Counted from the stretch's first letter, positions 1-6,817 are shown. The stretch: 33,033 nt of DNA from an uncultured Bacteroidales bacterium (GCA_900317055.1 ONFF01000029.1:1-33033); one strand, 5' to 3'. Numbers and translations are program-made. Notes: generated by a model from the sequence alone, not told the origin.

Positions 1-1
1 A

Positions 2-490
2 TTACCTGACGGCTCATATTATGACTTGGATGGTAACCATTATGACGCTAAACATCATCTTATTAAGGCTAAAGAAAGGACTCTTGATGAATTATTAAAG
101 ATGAAGTTTATTATGCAAGATGGTAGTTATTACGACGATGAAGGAAACCACTATGATAGTCAAGGTAACTTAATTGCAGAAAAAGAAAAAACTCTTGAAG
201 AGTTACAGAAAGAAAATGCAGATAGAATGGTAAATCTTAAAAAAGATTTTGAAATTCAAAAATCTGGGTTTGGTCAAGTTATTAGTGATTTTTGCGATAA
301 CTGGAAAAGTGGTTTTGATAGTATTTGTGATACTATAAAAGGAGCCATCGATGGCTGGAATAATTTCTGGCAAGACCGTGGTGCTGAAGACGTTGACCCT
401 GTGTCAACTGCTCTTCCAGTTTGGCTTCGGCATTCCCGCTGCCTCGGCACGGATTGCGTTGAAGGACGAGATACACTTCTGCATCGGTGA
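2..490 (+). CDS. Partial phage-like protein, 3' end fused to foreign sequence
   Basis: The frame is open from the window edge, so the true start is outside. It encodes two copies of a roughly 38-residue unit built on DGSYYD..GNHYD....LI..KE.TL.EL, then a charged stretch and a segment (KSGFDSICDTIKGAID) that resembles the helical repeats of tail tape-measure or other large phage structural proteins. That resemblance is weak and I do not assign a function. The DNA is AT-rich up to about position 365. From about 370 it turns GC-rich and the next frame reads as MutS, so residues after about 122 (positions 370-490) are out-of-frame translation and not part of the original protein. The first ATG in the window is at 26. 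Confidence 0.4.
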   Translation, partial: LPDGSYYDLDGNHYDAKHHLIKAKERTLDELLKMKFIMQDGSYYDDEGNHYDSQGNLIAEKEKTLEELQKENADRMVNLKKDFEIQKSGFGQVISDFCDNWKSGFDSICDTIKGAIDGWNNFWQDRGAEDVDPVSTALPVWLRHSRCLGTDCVEGRDTLLHR

Positions 491-941
491 CGAACAGTCG
501 GTCGAGAAAGGCCTGTCGTCGTTTGCCGCAGAGATGAAGAACATCGATGCCGTCATCAAGGCATCGCGCGAAAACAGAAAGATAGTGGCGTTGATTGACG
601 AGCCGGCCCGCACCACCAATCCCACCGAGGGAACGGCTTTGGTGTCGGCCTTGGTGAAGGTGTTGAGGGGTGACAATGTGAGCCTCGTCATGACCACGCA
701 TTACGATATAGAGCCGACCGATGCCCGTTGCCTCCGCGTGAAGGGCTTCGAGAACGGCACGATGAACTACGAACTCGTCGAGGTGCAAGACGGCGAAGTG
801 CCGCACGAGGCGCTGAATATTGCTGAAAGTTTGGGGATTGATAAGGAGTGGATTGAGACGGCGAGGAAGATTTTAAACCCCTCGAATTCGAGGGGTTTAG
901 ATAGGGGGTCGAATTCGACCCCTTTGGGTGTTAAAAGTTAG
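351..941 (+). pseudogene. C-terminal fragment of a MutS-like ATPase, possibly KamC
   Basis: From about position 370 this frame reads as the ATPase domain of a MutS-family protein. It starts inside Walker A (only GKTVVLKT remains; the expected upstream GANMG is replaced by foreign residues), then shows a Walker B region LIDEPARTTNPTEG and the following TTHYD. A stop at 336-338 closes the frame upstream, so no N-terminal domain exists here. It lies upstream of kamD/kamE. In known lysine-fermentation clusters a MutS-related gene (kamC, a proposed reactivating or chaperone factor for the aminomutase) occupies a similar place, so I infer a kamC remnant rather than a general mismatch-repair gene. 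The last 22 or so codons run through two palindromic repeats (874-922), which have replaced or extended the native C-terminus. As it stands the fragment cannot bind ATP normally. Confidence 0.65.
874..922. repeat. Two adjacent TCGAATTCGA-core palindromes
   Basis: Positions 874-899 form a perfect 26-bp palindrome: TAAA, four C, the core TCGAATTCGA, four G, TTTA. Positions 905-922 form a second perfect 18-bp palindrome with the same 10-bp core but flanks swapped (four G before, four C after). Both lie at the 3' end of the MutS-like fragment and are read through in its frame. The same core recurs at 1076-1103 and 1327-1352. No poly-T follows, so they are not obvious terminators. The core contains an EcoRI hexamer. 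Confidence 0.85.
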
Positions 942-1013
942 TTATATAAACAAACAATGTATTAAATATTATTAATTATAAGATAGGAAAACATTTGAAT
1001 AACAATGATTTAT

Positions 1014-1078
1014 AATTGTGAACGCACTGCGTTCACAATTTGGAAGAGTTTTAATTATGGCGAAATCGCCACAATTAA
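1014..1078. repeat. Two further inverted repeats in the KilA-N upstream gap
   Basis: Positions 1014-1025 (AATTGTGAACGC) and 1029-1040 are perfect 12-bp inverted arms around a 3-base loop. Positions 1051-1056 with 1073-1078 (TTAATT/AATTAA) and 1058-1063 with 1066-1071 (TGGCGA/TCGCCA) make a second stem with one unpaired base pair and a 2-base loop. Both sit in the AT-rich gap of 942-1138, directly before the third TCGAATTCGA palindrome, so almost the whole gap from 1014 to 1103 is made of self-complementary sequence. Their role is unknown. Confidence 0.8.
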
Positions 1079-1103
1079 ACCCCCTCGAATTCGAGGGGGT
1101 TTA
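1076..1103. repeat. Third TCGAATTCGA-core palindrome
   Basis: This is a perfect 28-bp palindrome: TAAA, five C, TCGAATTCGA, five G, TTTA. Its left end overlaps the preceding TTAATT hairpin and its right end supplies the first base of an in-frame ATG at 1103, upstream of the more likely KilA-N start at 1139. Confidence 0.85.
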
Positions 1104-1138
1104 TGACCGGCGATGAAAAAAGATGGAGGAAAAGAAGC

Positions 1139-1945
1139 ATGGCAAAGATATTAGTTCAAGATACAAACATTACGATTCTTTCCATTGACAGCAAGGATTA
1201 CATTTCTTTGACTGACATTGCAAAGTATAAAACGGACGATCCGCCAGCGGTCATTGCCAATTGGATGCGGAATCGTAATACGATTGAATACTTGGGGATA
1301 TGGGAATCGTTGTATAATCCCAATTTTAACCCCCTCGAATTCGAGGGGTTTAGAAAGCAGGCAGGACTAAATGCTTTCACCATGTCGCCAACGAAATGGA
1401 TTGATGCTACTGGCTCCGTTGGTATCATAGTTAAGACTGGCCGTAATGGTGGCACCTACGCTCACAAGGACATTGCCTTTAAGTTTGCCAGTTGGATTTC
1501 GGTTGAGTTTGAGTTGTATGTTGCCAAGGAATTCCAACGCCTAAAAGAAGAAGAACAAAAACAACTCGGTTGGTCGGTAAAACGAGAGTTGGCGAAAATC
1601 AACTATCATATTCATACTGATGCGATTAAGGAGAACCTTGTGCCGGAAGAAATTGACCGCTATCATGCGTCGTTGATTTACGCCAACGAAGCCGATGTGC
1701 TGAATGTGGCCTTGTTTGGTGTGACGGCCAAGGAATGGCGCGATGCCAACCCCGACTTGAAGGGCAACATCCGCGACTATGCGAACATCAACCAACTGAT
1801 TTGCCTCTCGAATATGGAAAACCTCAATGCGGTCTTTATTAATAAAGGTATGCCGCAGCGGGACAGACTGATTGAACTGAACAAAATCGCCATCCAACAG
1901 ATGAAGGTGCTGGAAGGCGTGGAAGAAAGGAGGATGCTAAAATGA
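1139..1945 (+). CDS. KilA-N domain protein
   Basis: This 268-residue protein has an N-terminal KilA-N DNA-binding domain (about residues 1-125; DYISLTDIAKY, NWMRNRNTIEYLGIWE, GGTYAHKDIAFKFASWIS). The C-terminal half (about 130-268: IHTDAIKENL, YANEADVLNVALFG, KGNIRDYANINQL) is typical of the stand-alone KilA-N proteins scattered through Bacteroidales genomes and phages. Their function is not established beyond likely DNA binding. I chose the start at 1139 because the family begins MAKI and a purine-rich GGAGGAAAAG precedes it; an in-frame ATG at 1103 would add 12 residues, the first base lying in a palindrome. Codons at 1327-1352 (FNPLEFEGFR) coincide with a dispersed palindrome, yet the protein is not lengthened there compared with family members as I recall them. 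The gene is an intruder between the MutS-like fragment and kamD. Confidence 0.85.
   Translation: MAKILVQDTNITILSIDSKDYISLTDIAKYKTDDPPAVIANWMRNRNTIEYLGIWESLYNPNFNPLEFEGFRKQAGLNAFTMSPTKWIDATGSVGIIVKTGRNGGTYAHKDIAFKFASWISVEFELYVAKEFQRLKEEEQKQLGWSVKRELAKINYHIHTDAIKENLVPEEIDRYHASLIYANEADVLNVALFGVTAKEWRDANPDLKGNIRDYANINQLICLSNMENLNAVFINKGMPQRDRLIELNKIAIQQMKVLEGVEERRMLK
1327..1352. repeat. TCGAATTCGA-core palindrome inside the KilA-N coding sequence
   Basis: Positions 1331-1348 are a perfect 18-bp palindrome (four C, TCGAATTCGA, four G). With the flanking TAA/TTA it matches the intergenic copies over 26 bases apart from one mismatched pair (1330/1349). It is translated as part of FNPLEFEGF in the KilA-N domain. 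Confidence 0.85.
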
Positions 1946-2526
1946 TTAAACAATTAAATATCAATAAGATGAAGAACTTTAGATCATTCATTTTATTTGC
2001 GCTCCTTTTACTTACCTCCTGCGCTGTCATTGAAATCAACGGATTGGGGAACGATTATAAGGATTTGGACGAAAGCCACAAGGCATTAGTGCGTCCATTG
2101 GAAAGTTTTGAGGAGGCACAGCCGGGATTGGTTTACAAATTGACCATGCCGATGCTTAAGGTAGAGTTGGAGCAACAGCCCAGGACCATTGTGCGTGTTT
2201 TCAATGCTGCTTGCAGAGGCAATGCCTGTAAACCTCTTTCCACTTTTCAGCAATATGCCCAAGAAAACGGATACACCATATACCAAGTGATGATCAGTTA
2301 TGCCGGGATGGAGAACGCAATTGAACAGGCAAAGGATTTCCCGCTGTTTGTCATCGACAACGACTACTACAAGACATCTTTGCAGCCGCTTTATCTGCGT
2401 TATTTCACCAATGAACTGGTAGGACTACCGCGCAAGACGAAGGAACGGGATATACCAGAAGAACTGGATGGGGAGTTTTACTTTTTCGAATATGGACAAT
2501 TGACAAAAGTCACGGATGATTTGTAA
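1942..2526 (+). CDS. Predicted lipoprotein, function unknown
   Basis: The ATG overlaps the stop of the KilA-N gene (ATGA arrangement) and gives 194 residues. An in-frame ATG at 1969 gives a tidier signal peptide (MKNFRSF, a leucine-rich core, lipobox LLTSC) and may be the real start. The cysteine of LLTSC (residue 27 from the first start) is the likely lipidation site. The mature part holds a region VRVFNAACRGNACKPLSTF followed by YTIYQVMISYAG that loosely recalls a thioredoxin fold with cysteines four residues apart, but the spacing is not a CxxC motif and I would not call it an oxidoreductase. Composition resembles ordinary host genes. There is no obvious link to the kam genes downstream, from which it is separated by 76 bp in which I see no clear signal. 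Confidence 0.7.
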   Translation: MIKQLNINKMKNFRSFILFALLLLTSCAVIEINGLGNDYKDLDESHKALVRPLESFEEAQPGLVYKLTMPMLKVELEQQPRTIVRVFNAACRGNACKPLSTFQQYAQENGYTIYQVMISYAGMENAIEQAKDFPLFVIDNDYYKTSLQPLYLRYFTNELVGLPRKTKERDIPEELDGEFYFFEYGQLTKVTDDL

Positions 2527-2602
2527 GTTATTACAGAAAAGTGGAAAATGGATAAAAGAACAATAAATAAAACATCAATTATTTAAACAACATACTAGTA
2601 AT

Positions 2603-4156
2603 ATGGAAAGTAAATTAGGACTTGATTTTAAGAAAGTGGAGTATGCAAGAGGGCTGGCAAAGAACATCGCTGACGATGTGCAGGCCTTCTGCGAGCAATA
2701 CACCACGGTGGCCGTGGAGCGCACCCTCGCCCGACTGATGGGCATCGACGGGGTGGACGAAAGCGATGTGCCGCTGCCCAATGTGGTGGTGGACGCCATC
2801 AAGGACAAGGGCGTGCTCGGCGAGGGCATCCTGTTCTTCATCGCCAACACCATGATCCAGACGGGCCTCAACCCGCAACAAATCGCCGAGAAGGTGGCCA
2901 AAGGCGAACTCGACATCACCAAAGTGGTGACGCGCGACCAGAAACAGATTGCCGCCACGCTGCAGCCCGTCATCGACGAGAGCCTGACACGCATCCGCAC
3001 CCGCCGCGCCCGCCGCGAGCACTACCTCGAAACCATCGGCGAAGGCCCCAAGCCATACCTTTATATTATTGTGGCCACGGGTAACATCTACGAGGATGTG
3101 GTGCAGGCCCAGGCCGGTGCCCGTCAGGGAGCCGACATCATCGCCGTGATCCGCACCACAGGCCAGAGCCTCTTGGACTATGTGCCTTACGGCGCCACCA
3201 CCGAGGGCTTTGGCGGCACCTTCGCCACGCAGGAGAACTTCCGCATCATGCGTAAGGCCTTGGACGAAGTGGGCGAGGAGGTAGGCCGCTACATCCGCCT
3301 CTGCAACTACTGCTCGGGTCTCTGCATGCCCGAAATCGCCATCATGGGCGCTTTCGAAGGCCTCGATGTCATGCTGAACGACGCCCTCTACGGCATCCTG
3401 TTCCGCGACATCAACATGCAGCGCACCCTCATCGACCAATATATGAGCCGTATCATCAACGGCTTCGCGGGCGTCATCATCAACACGGGTGAGGACAACT
3501 ACCTGACCACCGCCGACGCCGTGGAAGCCGCGCATACCGTGTTGGCCTCCGACCTCATCAACGAGCAGTTGGCCAAGATTGCCGGTCTGCCTGAAGAGCA
3601 GATGGGCTTGGGTCACGCCTTCGAGATGGACCCGATGCTCGAAAACGGCTTCCTCATGGAACTCGCGCAGGCACAGATGACCCGCGAGATCTTCCCCAAC
3701 GCGCCGCTGAAATACATGCCGCCCACCAAGTTCATGACGGGCAACATCTTCCGTGGCCACATCCAAGACGCGCTGTTCAACATCATCGGCATCTGGACGC
3801 ACCAAGGCCTGCAACTTTTAGGTATGCCTACCGAGGCCATCCACACGCCGTTCATGAGCGACCGTTACCTCTCCATCGAGAACGCCCGCTACATCTTCAA
3901 CAACATGAAGGACATCGGCGAGGAGATGGAGTTCAAGGAAGGTGGCATCTGCCGTCAACGCGCCCACCTGGTGCTCGACAACACCATCAAGCTGCTTGAG
4001 GAACTCGTCAAGGAAGGCCTGTTCACCGCCTTGGAGAAAGGTATCTTCGGCGATGTGAAACGCCCGAAGAACGGCGGCAAGGGCTTGGCCGGCGTGACGC
4101 TGAAGAGCGAGAATTATCTGAATCCGTTTGTTGAACTAATGAAAGGAAAAAAATGA
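2603..4156 (+). CDS. kamD: Lysine 5,6-aminomutase alpha subunit
   Basis: This 517-residue protein matches the length and content of the large subunit of the adenosylcobalamin- and PLP-dependent lysine 5,6-aminomutase, which moves the terminal amino group of beta-lysine (or D-lysine) to the neighbouring carbon, giving 3,5-diaminohexanoate. Recognisable family stretches are DFKKVEYARGLAKNIADDVQ at the N-terminus, RTTGQSLLDYVPYGATTEGFGGTFATQ in the middle (TIM-barrel core) and YLSIENARYIFNNMKDIGEE near the C-terminus. It is GC-rich and well conserved with no visible damage. The partner subunit kamE follows after a repeat-filled gap. The step belongs to fermentation of lysine to acetate and butyrate in the cytoplasm. 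I saw no cobalamin riboswitch or clear promoter in the short upstream gap. Confidence 0.93.
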   Translation: MESKLGLDFKKVEYARGLAKNIADDVQAFCEQYTTVAVERTLARLMGIDGVDESDVPLPNVVVDAIKDKGVLGEGILFFIANTMIQTGLNPQQIAEKVAKGELDITKVVTRDQKQIAATLQPVIDESLTRIRTRRARREHYLETIGEGPKPYLYIIVATGNIYEDVVQAQAGARQGADIIAVIRTTGQSLLDYVPYGATTEGFGGTFATQENFRIMRKALDEVGEEVGRYIRLCNYCSGLCMPEIAIMGAFEGLDVMLNDALYGILFRDINMQRTLIDQYMSRIINGFAGVIINTGEDNYLTTADAVEAAHTVLASDLINEQLAKIAGLPEEQMGLGHAFEMDPMLENGFLMELAQAQMTREIFPNAPLKYMPPTKFMTGNIFRGHIQDALFNIIGIWTHQGLQLLGMPTEAIHTPFMSDRYLSIENARYIFNNMKDIGEEMEFKEGGICRQRAHLVLDNTIKLLEELVKEGLFTALEKGIFGDVKRPKNGGKGLAGVTLKSENYLNPFVELMKGKK

Positions 4157-4254
4157 ATGCGGAGTGGCTGTTAGCATTTAGCCATTAGCTGTTAGCTAGT
4201 TAAAGCTGCTAAAAGCTAACGGCTAATAGCTAAAAGCCAAAAAAACCGCATTCA
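4154..4254. repeat. Nested inverted repeat of TTAGC units between kamD and kamE
   Basis: The outer arms are perfect 9-mers: TGAATGCGG at 4154-4162, which includes the kamD stop codon, and CCGCATTCA at 4246-4254. Inside, 31-bp arms at 4165-4195 and 4208-4238 pair with about five mismatches; both are built of TTAGC/GCTAA units spaced about every 8-10 bases. There is no terminal T-run, so read-through into kamE is plausible. The element could act as an RNA-processing or stability hairpin, or be a passive mobile repeat. Confidence 0.8.
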
Positions 4255-4291
4255 GTGAAAGAGAGAAGTTAAACAATTAAACAGAGAAAAA

Positions 4292-5080
4292 ATGAGCGAA
4301 GGATTATATTCAATGGAGGCCAAGGATTACGACAAAACCCTAGACCTCACCAAGATAAAGCCCTACGGCGACACCATGAACGACGGCAAGATGCAGTTGA
4401 GCTTCACCTTGCCCGTGCCTTGCGGCGCAGAAGCCATCGAAGCGGCCAAGCTGCTGCTGAAGAAGATGGGATTGGAAAACCCCAGCGTGGTGTATTACAG
4501 GGAACTGACGCCCGGTTTCACCTTTGTCAACTGCTATGGTAGTTGCACGCACACCGTCGATTATTCGACCATCTATGTGCCGAAGGTGGAATCCACGACG
4601 ATGGACATGTACGAGACCGACAAGTACATCAAGGAGAACATCGGCCGCAAGATCGTCATCGTCGGCGCCTCGACGGGTACCGACGCCCACACCGTAGGTA
4701 TCGACGCCATCATGAACATGAAGGGCTATGCCGGCCACTACGGACTGGAGCGCTATGAGATGATTGAGGCCTACAACCTCGGTTCGCAGGTGCCCAACGA
4801 GGAGTTCATCGCCAAAGGCATTGAACTTCATGCCGACGCACTGCTCGTCTCGCAGACCGTGACCCAGAAGGACGTTCACATCCACAACATGACCAACTTC
4901 ATCGAGTTGATGGAGGCCGAAGGCCTGCGCGACAAGATGATTTGCTGCTGTGGCGGCGCCCGTATCACCCACGAACTGGCCAAGGAACTCGGCTTCGACG
5001 CCGGCTTCGGCATGAACACCTACGCTGACGATGTCGCCTCCTTCGTAGTTCAAGAAATGGTGAAAAGAGGCATGAAATAA
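4292..5080 (+). CDS. kamE: Lysine 5,6-aminomutase beta subunit (B12-binding)
   Basis: This 262-residue protein is the small subunit of lysine 5,6-aminomutase. The base-off/His-on cobalamin motif DxHxxG is present at D131-H133-G136 (TDAHTVG). Lys144 (in MNMKGY) sits where the family's PLP Schiff-base lysine lies; both numbers equal those I recall for the Clostridium sticklandii beta subunit. A Rossmann-like B12 domain fills about residues 118-262 (IVIVGAS, LLVSQTVTQKDVH, ICCCGGARI). The N-terminal 100 residues are the dimerisation part. The ATG follows a run of A-rich sequence, and no alternative start fits better. All key residues are intact, so KamDE should be active if adenosylcobalamin and PLP are supplied. 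Confidence 0.95.
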   Translation: MSEGLYSMEAKDYDKTLDLTKIKPYGDTMNDGKMQLSFTLPVPCGAEAIEAAKLLLKKMGLENPSVVYYRELTPGFTFVNCYGSCTHTVDYSTIYVPKVESTTMDMYETDKYIKENIGRKIVIVGASTGTDAHTVGIDAIMNMKGYAGHYGLERYEMIEAYNLGSQVPNEEFIAKGIELHADALLVSQTVTQKDVHIHNMTNFIELMEAEGLRDKMICCCGGARITHELAKELGFDAGFGMNTYADDVASFVVQEMVKRGMK

Positions 5081-5084
5081 AGAC

Positions 5085-5154
5085 GGCCCTTCGACGAGCT
5101 CAGGGACCTTTGCTTTTACTGAAGTTAAGGGTGCTTGAGCCTGTCGAAGGCCCC
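5085..5154. repeat. Inverted pair of the CTTCGAC/GTCGAAG repeat, kamE-atoA gap
   Basis: Two 24-26-bp units face each other: 5085-5108 (GGCCCTTCGACGAGCTCAGG, continuing GACC) and 5129-5154 (centred on TTGAGCCTGTCGAAGGCCC). They match about 19 of 24 bases when inverted. The same pair arrangement occurs at 26480-26539. Such units are common in intergenic DNA of many environmental and gut genomes. The gap from 5155 to 5212 is AT-rich with tandem AAACAATAATCAATCA-like sequence. Confidence 0.8.
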
Positions 5155-5212
5155 GACTCAAAGCATAATCAACAATTAAACAATAATCAATCAACAATTA
5201 AACATTTCAACT

Positions 5213-5872
5213 ATGGACAAAAATGAAATGAGAGAAGTGATCGCCAAGCGTGCTGCCAAGGAACTGCACGACGGCGATGTTGTCAATCTGGGTATTGGCA
5301 TTCCGACTTTGATCCCCAACTACCTTCCTGAAGGTGTCACTGTGACCCTCCAGACCGAGAACGGTGCCATGGGCATGGGCCCGACCCCCGAAGAAGGCAA
5401 GGAAGACAAGAACCTCATCAACGCTGGTGGTGGCGCCATCACGCTGCTGCCTGGTGCATGCACCTTCGACTCGGCCACTTCGTTCGCCATCATCCGTGGC
5501 GGCCATGTGAACGTGTCGTTCCTCGGCGCCCTGCAAGTGGATGAGAAGGGCAACCTCGCCAACTGGATTATCCCTGGCAAGATGGCTCCCGGTATGGGCG
5601 GTGCCATGGACCTCGTCGTGGGTGCCAAGCGCGTGATCCTCACCATGGAACACACCCAGAAGGGTGCTCCCAAGATCCTGAAGGAGTGCACGCTGCCTCT
5701 GACCGCTGCCGGACAGGTGAACATGATCATCACCGAGATGGGTGTCATGGACATCACGCCCGAAGGCATCGTGGTGCGCGAAATCCACCCCGAGTTCACC
5801 TTCGAGCAGATGCAAGCTGCCACCGAGGCCAAGCTCATCCTTGACCCCAACTGGAAACCCATGGACATCTAA
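5213..5872 (+). CDS. atoA: Butyryl-CoA/acetoacetate CoA-transferase beta subunit
   Basis: This 219-residue protein belongs to the 3-oxoacid CoA-transferase B-subunit family. VVNLGIGIPTLIPNYLPEG opens the fold and the TENGAMGMGP motif carries the catalytic glutamate (Glu49), which forms the enzyme-CoA thioester. INAGGGAITLLPGA and GGAMDLVVGAKRVI are further family blocks. In a lysine-fermentation cluster the expected reaction is transfer of CoA from butyryl-CoA to acetoacetate, releasing butyrate. Normally an alpha subunit (atoD type) is encoded beside it, but none is present in this window; it must lie elsewhere, perhaps upstream with kce and kdd. The crotonase gene starts 11 bp later, so the two are likely cotranscribed. 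Substrate choice is inferred from context. Confidence 0.88.
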   Translation: MDKNEMREVIAKRAAKELHDGDVVNLGIGIPTLIPNYLPEGVTVTLQTENGAMGMGPTPEEGKEDKNLINAGGGAITLLPGACTFDSATSFAIIRGGHVNVSFLGALQVDEKGNLANWIIPGKMAPGMGGAMDLVVGAKRVILTMEHTQKGAPKILKECTLPLTAAGQVNMIITEMGVMDITPEGIVVREIHPEFTFEQMQAATEAKLILDPNWKPMDI

Positions 5873-5883
5873 TCCCTGCGGAC

Positions 5884-6663
5884 ATGGACTACAATTTCTT
5901 GAAGATTGAGCAGCACGACCAGATCACCGTCATGAAAGTGTCAGCGCCCAAGTCGTTGAACGCGCTCAACTCAACAGTCCTGAAGGAAATCGACGACTTC
6001 GTGAGCAACCTCGACACGAAGCAGACGCGCGTCCTCATCATCACGGGCGACGGCGAAAAGGCCTTTGTGGCCGGTGCCGACATTTCCGAGATGGTGCATC
6101 TCTATGAGAAGGAAGGCTACGAGTTCAGCAAACTCGGTGCCATCGCGTTCCGCAAGATTGAGACGCTGCCGATACCCGTCATTGCTGCCGTCAACGGCTT
6201 CTGCCTCGGCGGTGGCTGCGAGTTGGCCATGGCTTGCGACTTCCGTTATGCCTCGTCGAAGGCCAAGTTCGGTCAGCCCGAAGTGGGACTGGGCATCACG
6301 CCTGGTTTCAGCGGCACCTACCGTTTGGCCAAACTCGTCGGGCAAGGCTACGCCAAGGAGATGATTTACACGGGCAAGGCCATCCGCGCCGACGAAGCCC
6401 TGCGTATCGGCTTGGTGAACGCCGTCTATGAGCCGGAGGAACTGATGGACAAGGTGATGGAGACCGCCCAGAAGATGGTCGCCAATGCGCCTTTGGCCAT
6501 CGCCTACGCCAAGCAGTGCATCAACGAGAGTTACGACCTGATTGCCGCCGACGCCATCGAACTGGAGAACACCAACTTCGGCAAGTGCTTCGCCACCGAG
6601 GACCAAAAGGAGGGCATGACGGCGTTTCTGGAGAAGAGGCCTGCGAAGTTTAAAGGGAAGTAA
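5884..6663 (+). CDS. crt: Crotonase / 3-hydroxybutyryl-CoA dehydratase
   Basis: This 259-residue enoyl-CoA hydratase-family protein has the usual length. The oxyanion-hole segments AGADISEM (residues 63-70) and NGFCLGGGCELAMACD (104-119) are intact, and both catalytic glutamates are present: Glu113 in GGGCE and Glu133 in QPEVGLG. It should interconvert 3-hydroxybutyryl-CoA and crotonyl-CoA. It starts 11 bp after the CoA-transferase gene. A less likely alternative is 3-aminobutyryl-CoA ammonia-lyase activity, since no separate kal gene is seen; however Kal enzymes are usually a different, hot-dog-fold family, so I favour the hydratase. Confidence 0.9.
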   Translation: MDYNFLKIEQHDQITVMKVSAPKSLNALNSTVLKEIDDFVSNLDTKQTRVLIITGDGEKAFVAGADISEMVHLYEKEGYEFSKLGAIAFRKIETLPIPVIAAVNGFCLGGGCELAMACDFRYASSKAKFGQPEVGLGITPGFSGTYRLAKLVGQGYAKEMIYTGKAIRADEALRIGLVNAVYEPEELMDKVMETAQKMVANAPLAIAYAKQCINESYDLIAADAIELENTNFGKCFATEDQKEGMTAFLEKRPAKFKGK

Positions 6664-6674
6664 GAGCGCAAAGC

Positions 6675-6792
6675 GGGTTTTCGAATCCCCCTTGCCCCCT
6701 TAAAAGGGGGACGCGCAAAGCGGCGCAAAATATGCGTCCGGTAGGCGTCCCCCTCTTGAGGGGGGGACGAAGGGCGGGGGAGACGAAGACCC
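6675..6792. repeat. Nested C/G-rich inverted repeat after crt
   Basis: The outer arms at 6675-6691 and 6776-6792 pair with about three mismatches over 17 bp (GGGTTTTCGAATCCCCC type). The inner arms AGGGGGACGC at 6705-6714 and GCGTCCCCCT at 6745-6754 are perfect. A GCGCAAAGCGG unit occurs twice (6666-6676 and 6713-6723). The element fills most of the 154 bp between crt and the FISUMP gene. C/G-run repeats of this sort are common between Bacteroidales genes. Confidence 0.75.
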
Positions 6793-6817
6793 GAAATGAA
6801 CGAATTATGAATCATAA

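Noticed and set aside
1-370. Left edge as the end of an integrated prophage
   Set aside because: A repetitive structural-type protein would not be expected at an attachment site, and no integrase, tRNA or att-like direct repeat is visible; a chimeric joint explains it better.
2527-2602. Possible cobalamin riboswitch upstream of kamD
   Set aside because: The gap is only 76 bp and AT-rich and I see no B12-box-like sequence or stems; a riboswitch further upstream in the original cluster cannot be excluded.
2615-3814. 399-codon open frame on the - strand opposite kamD
   Set aside because: It is the antisense shadow of a GC-rich conserved gene, is His/Val/Asp-rich and shows no family motif. The same holds for long antisense frames at 4340-5197, 8955-9989 and 10463-11353.
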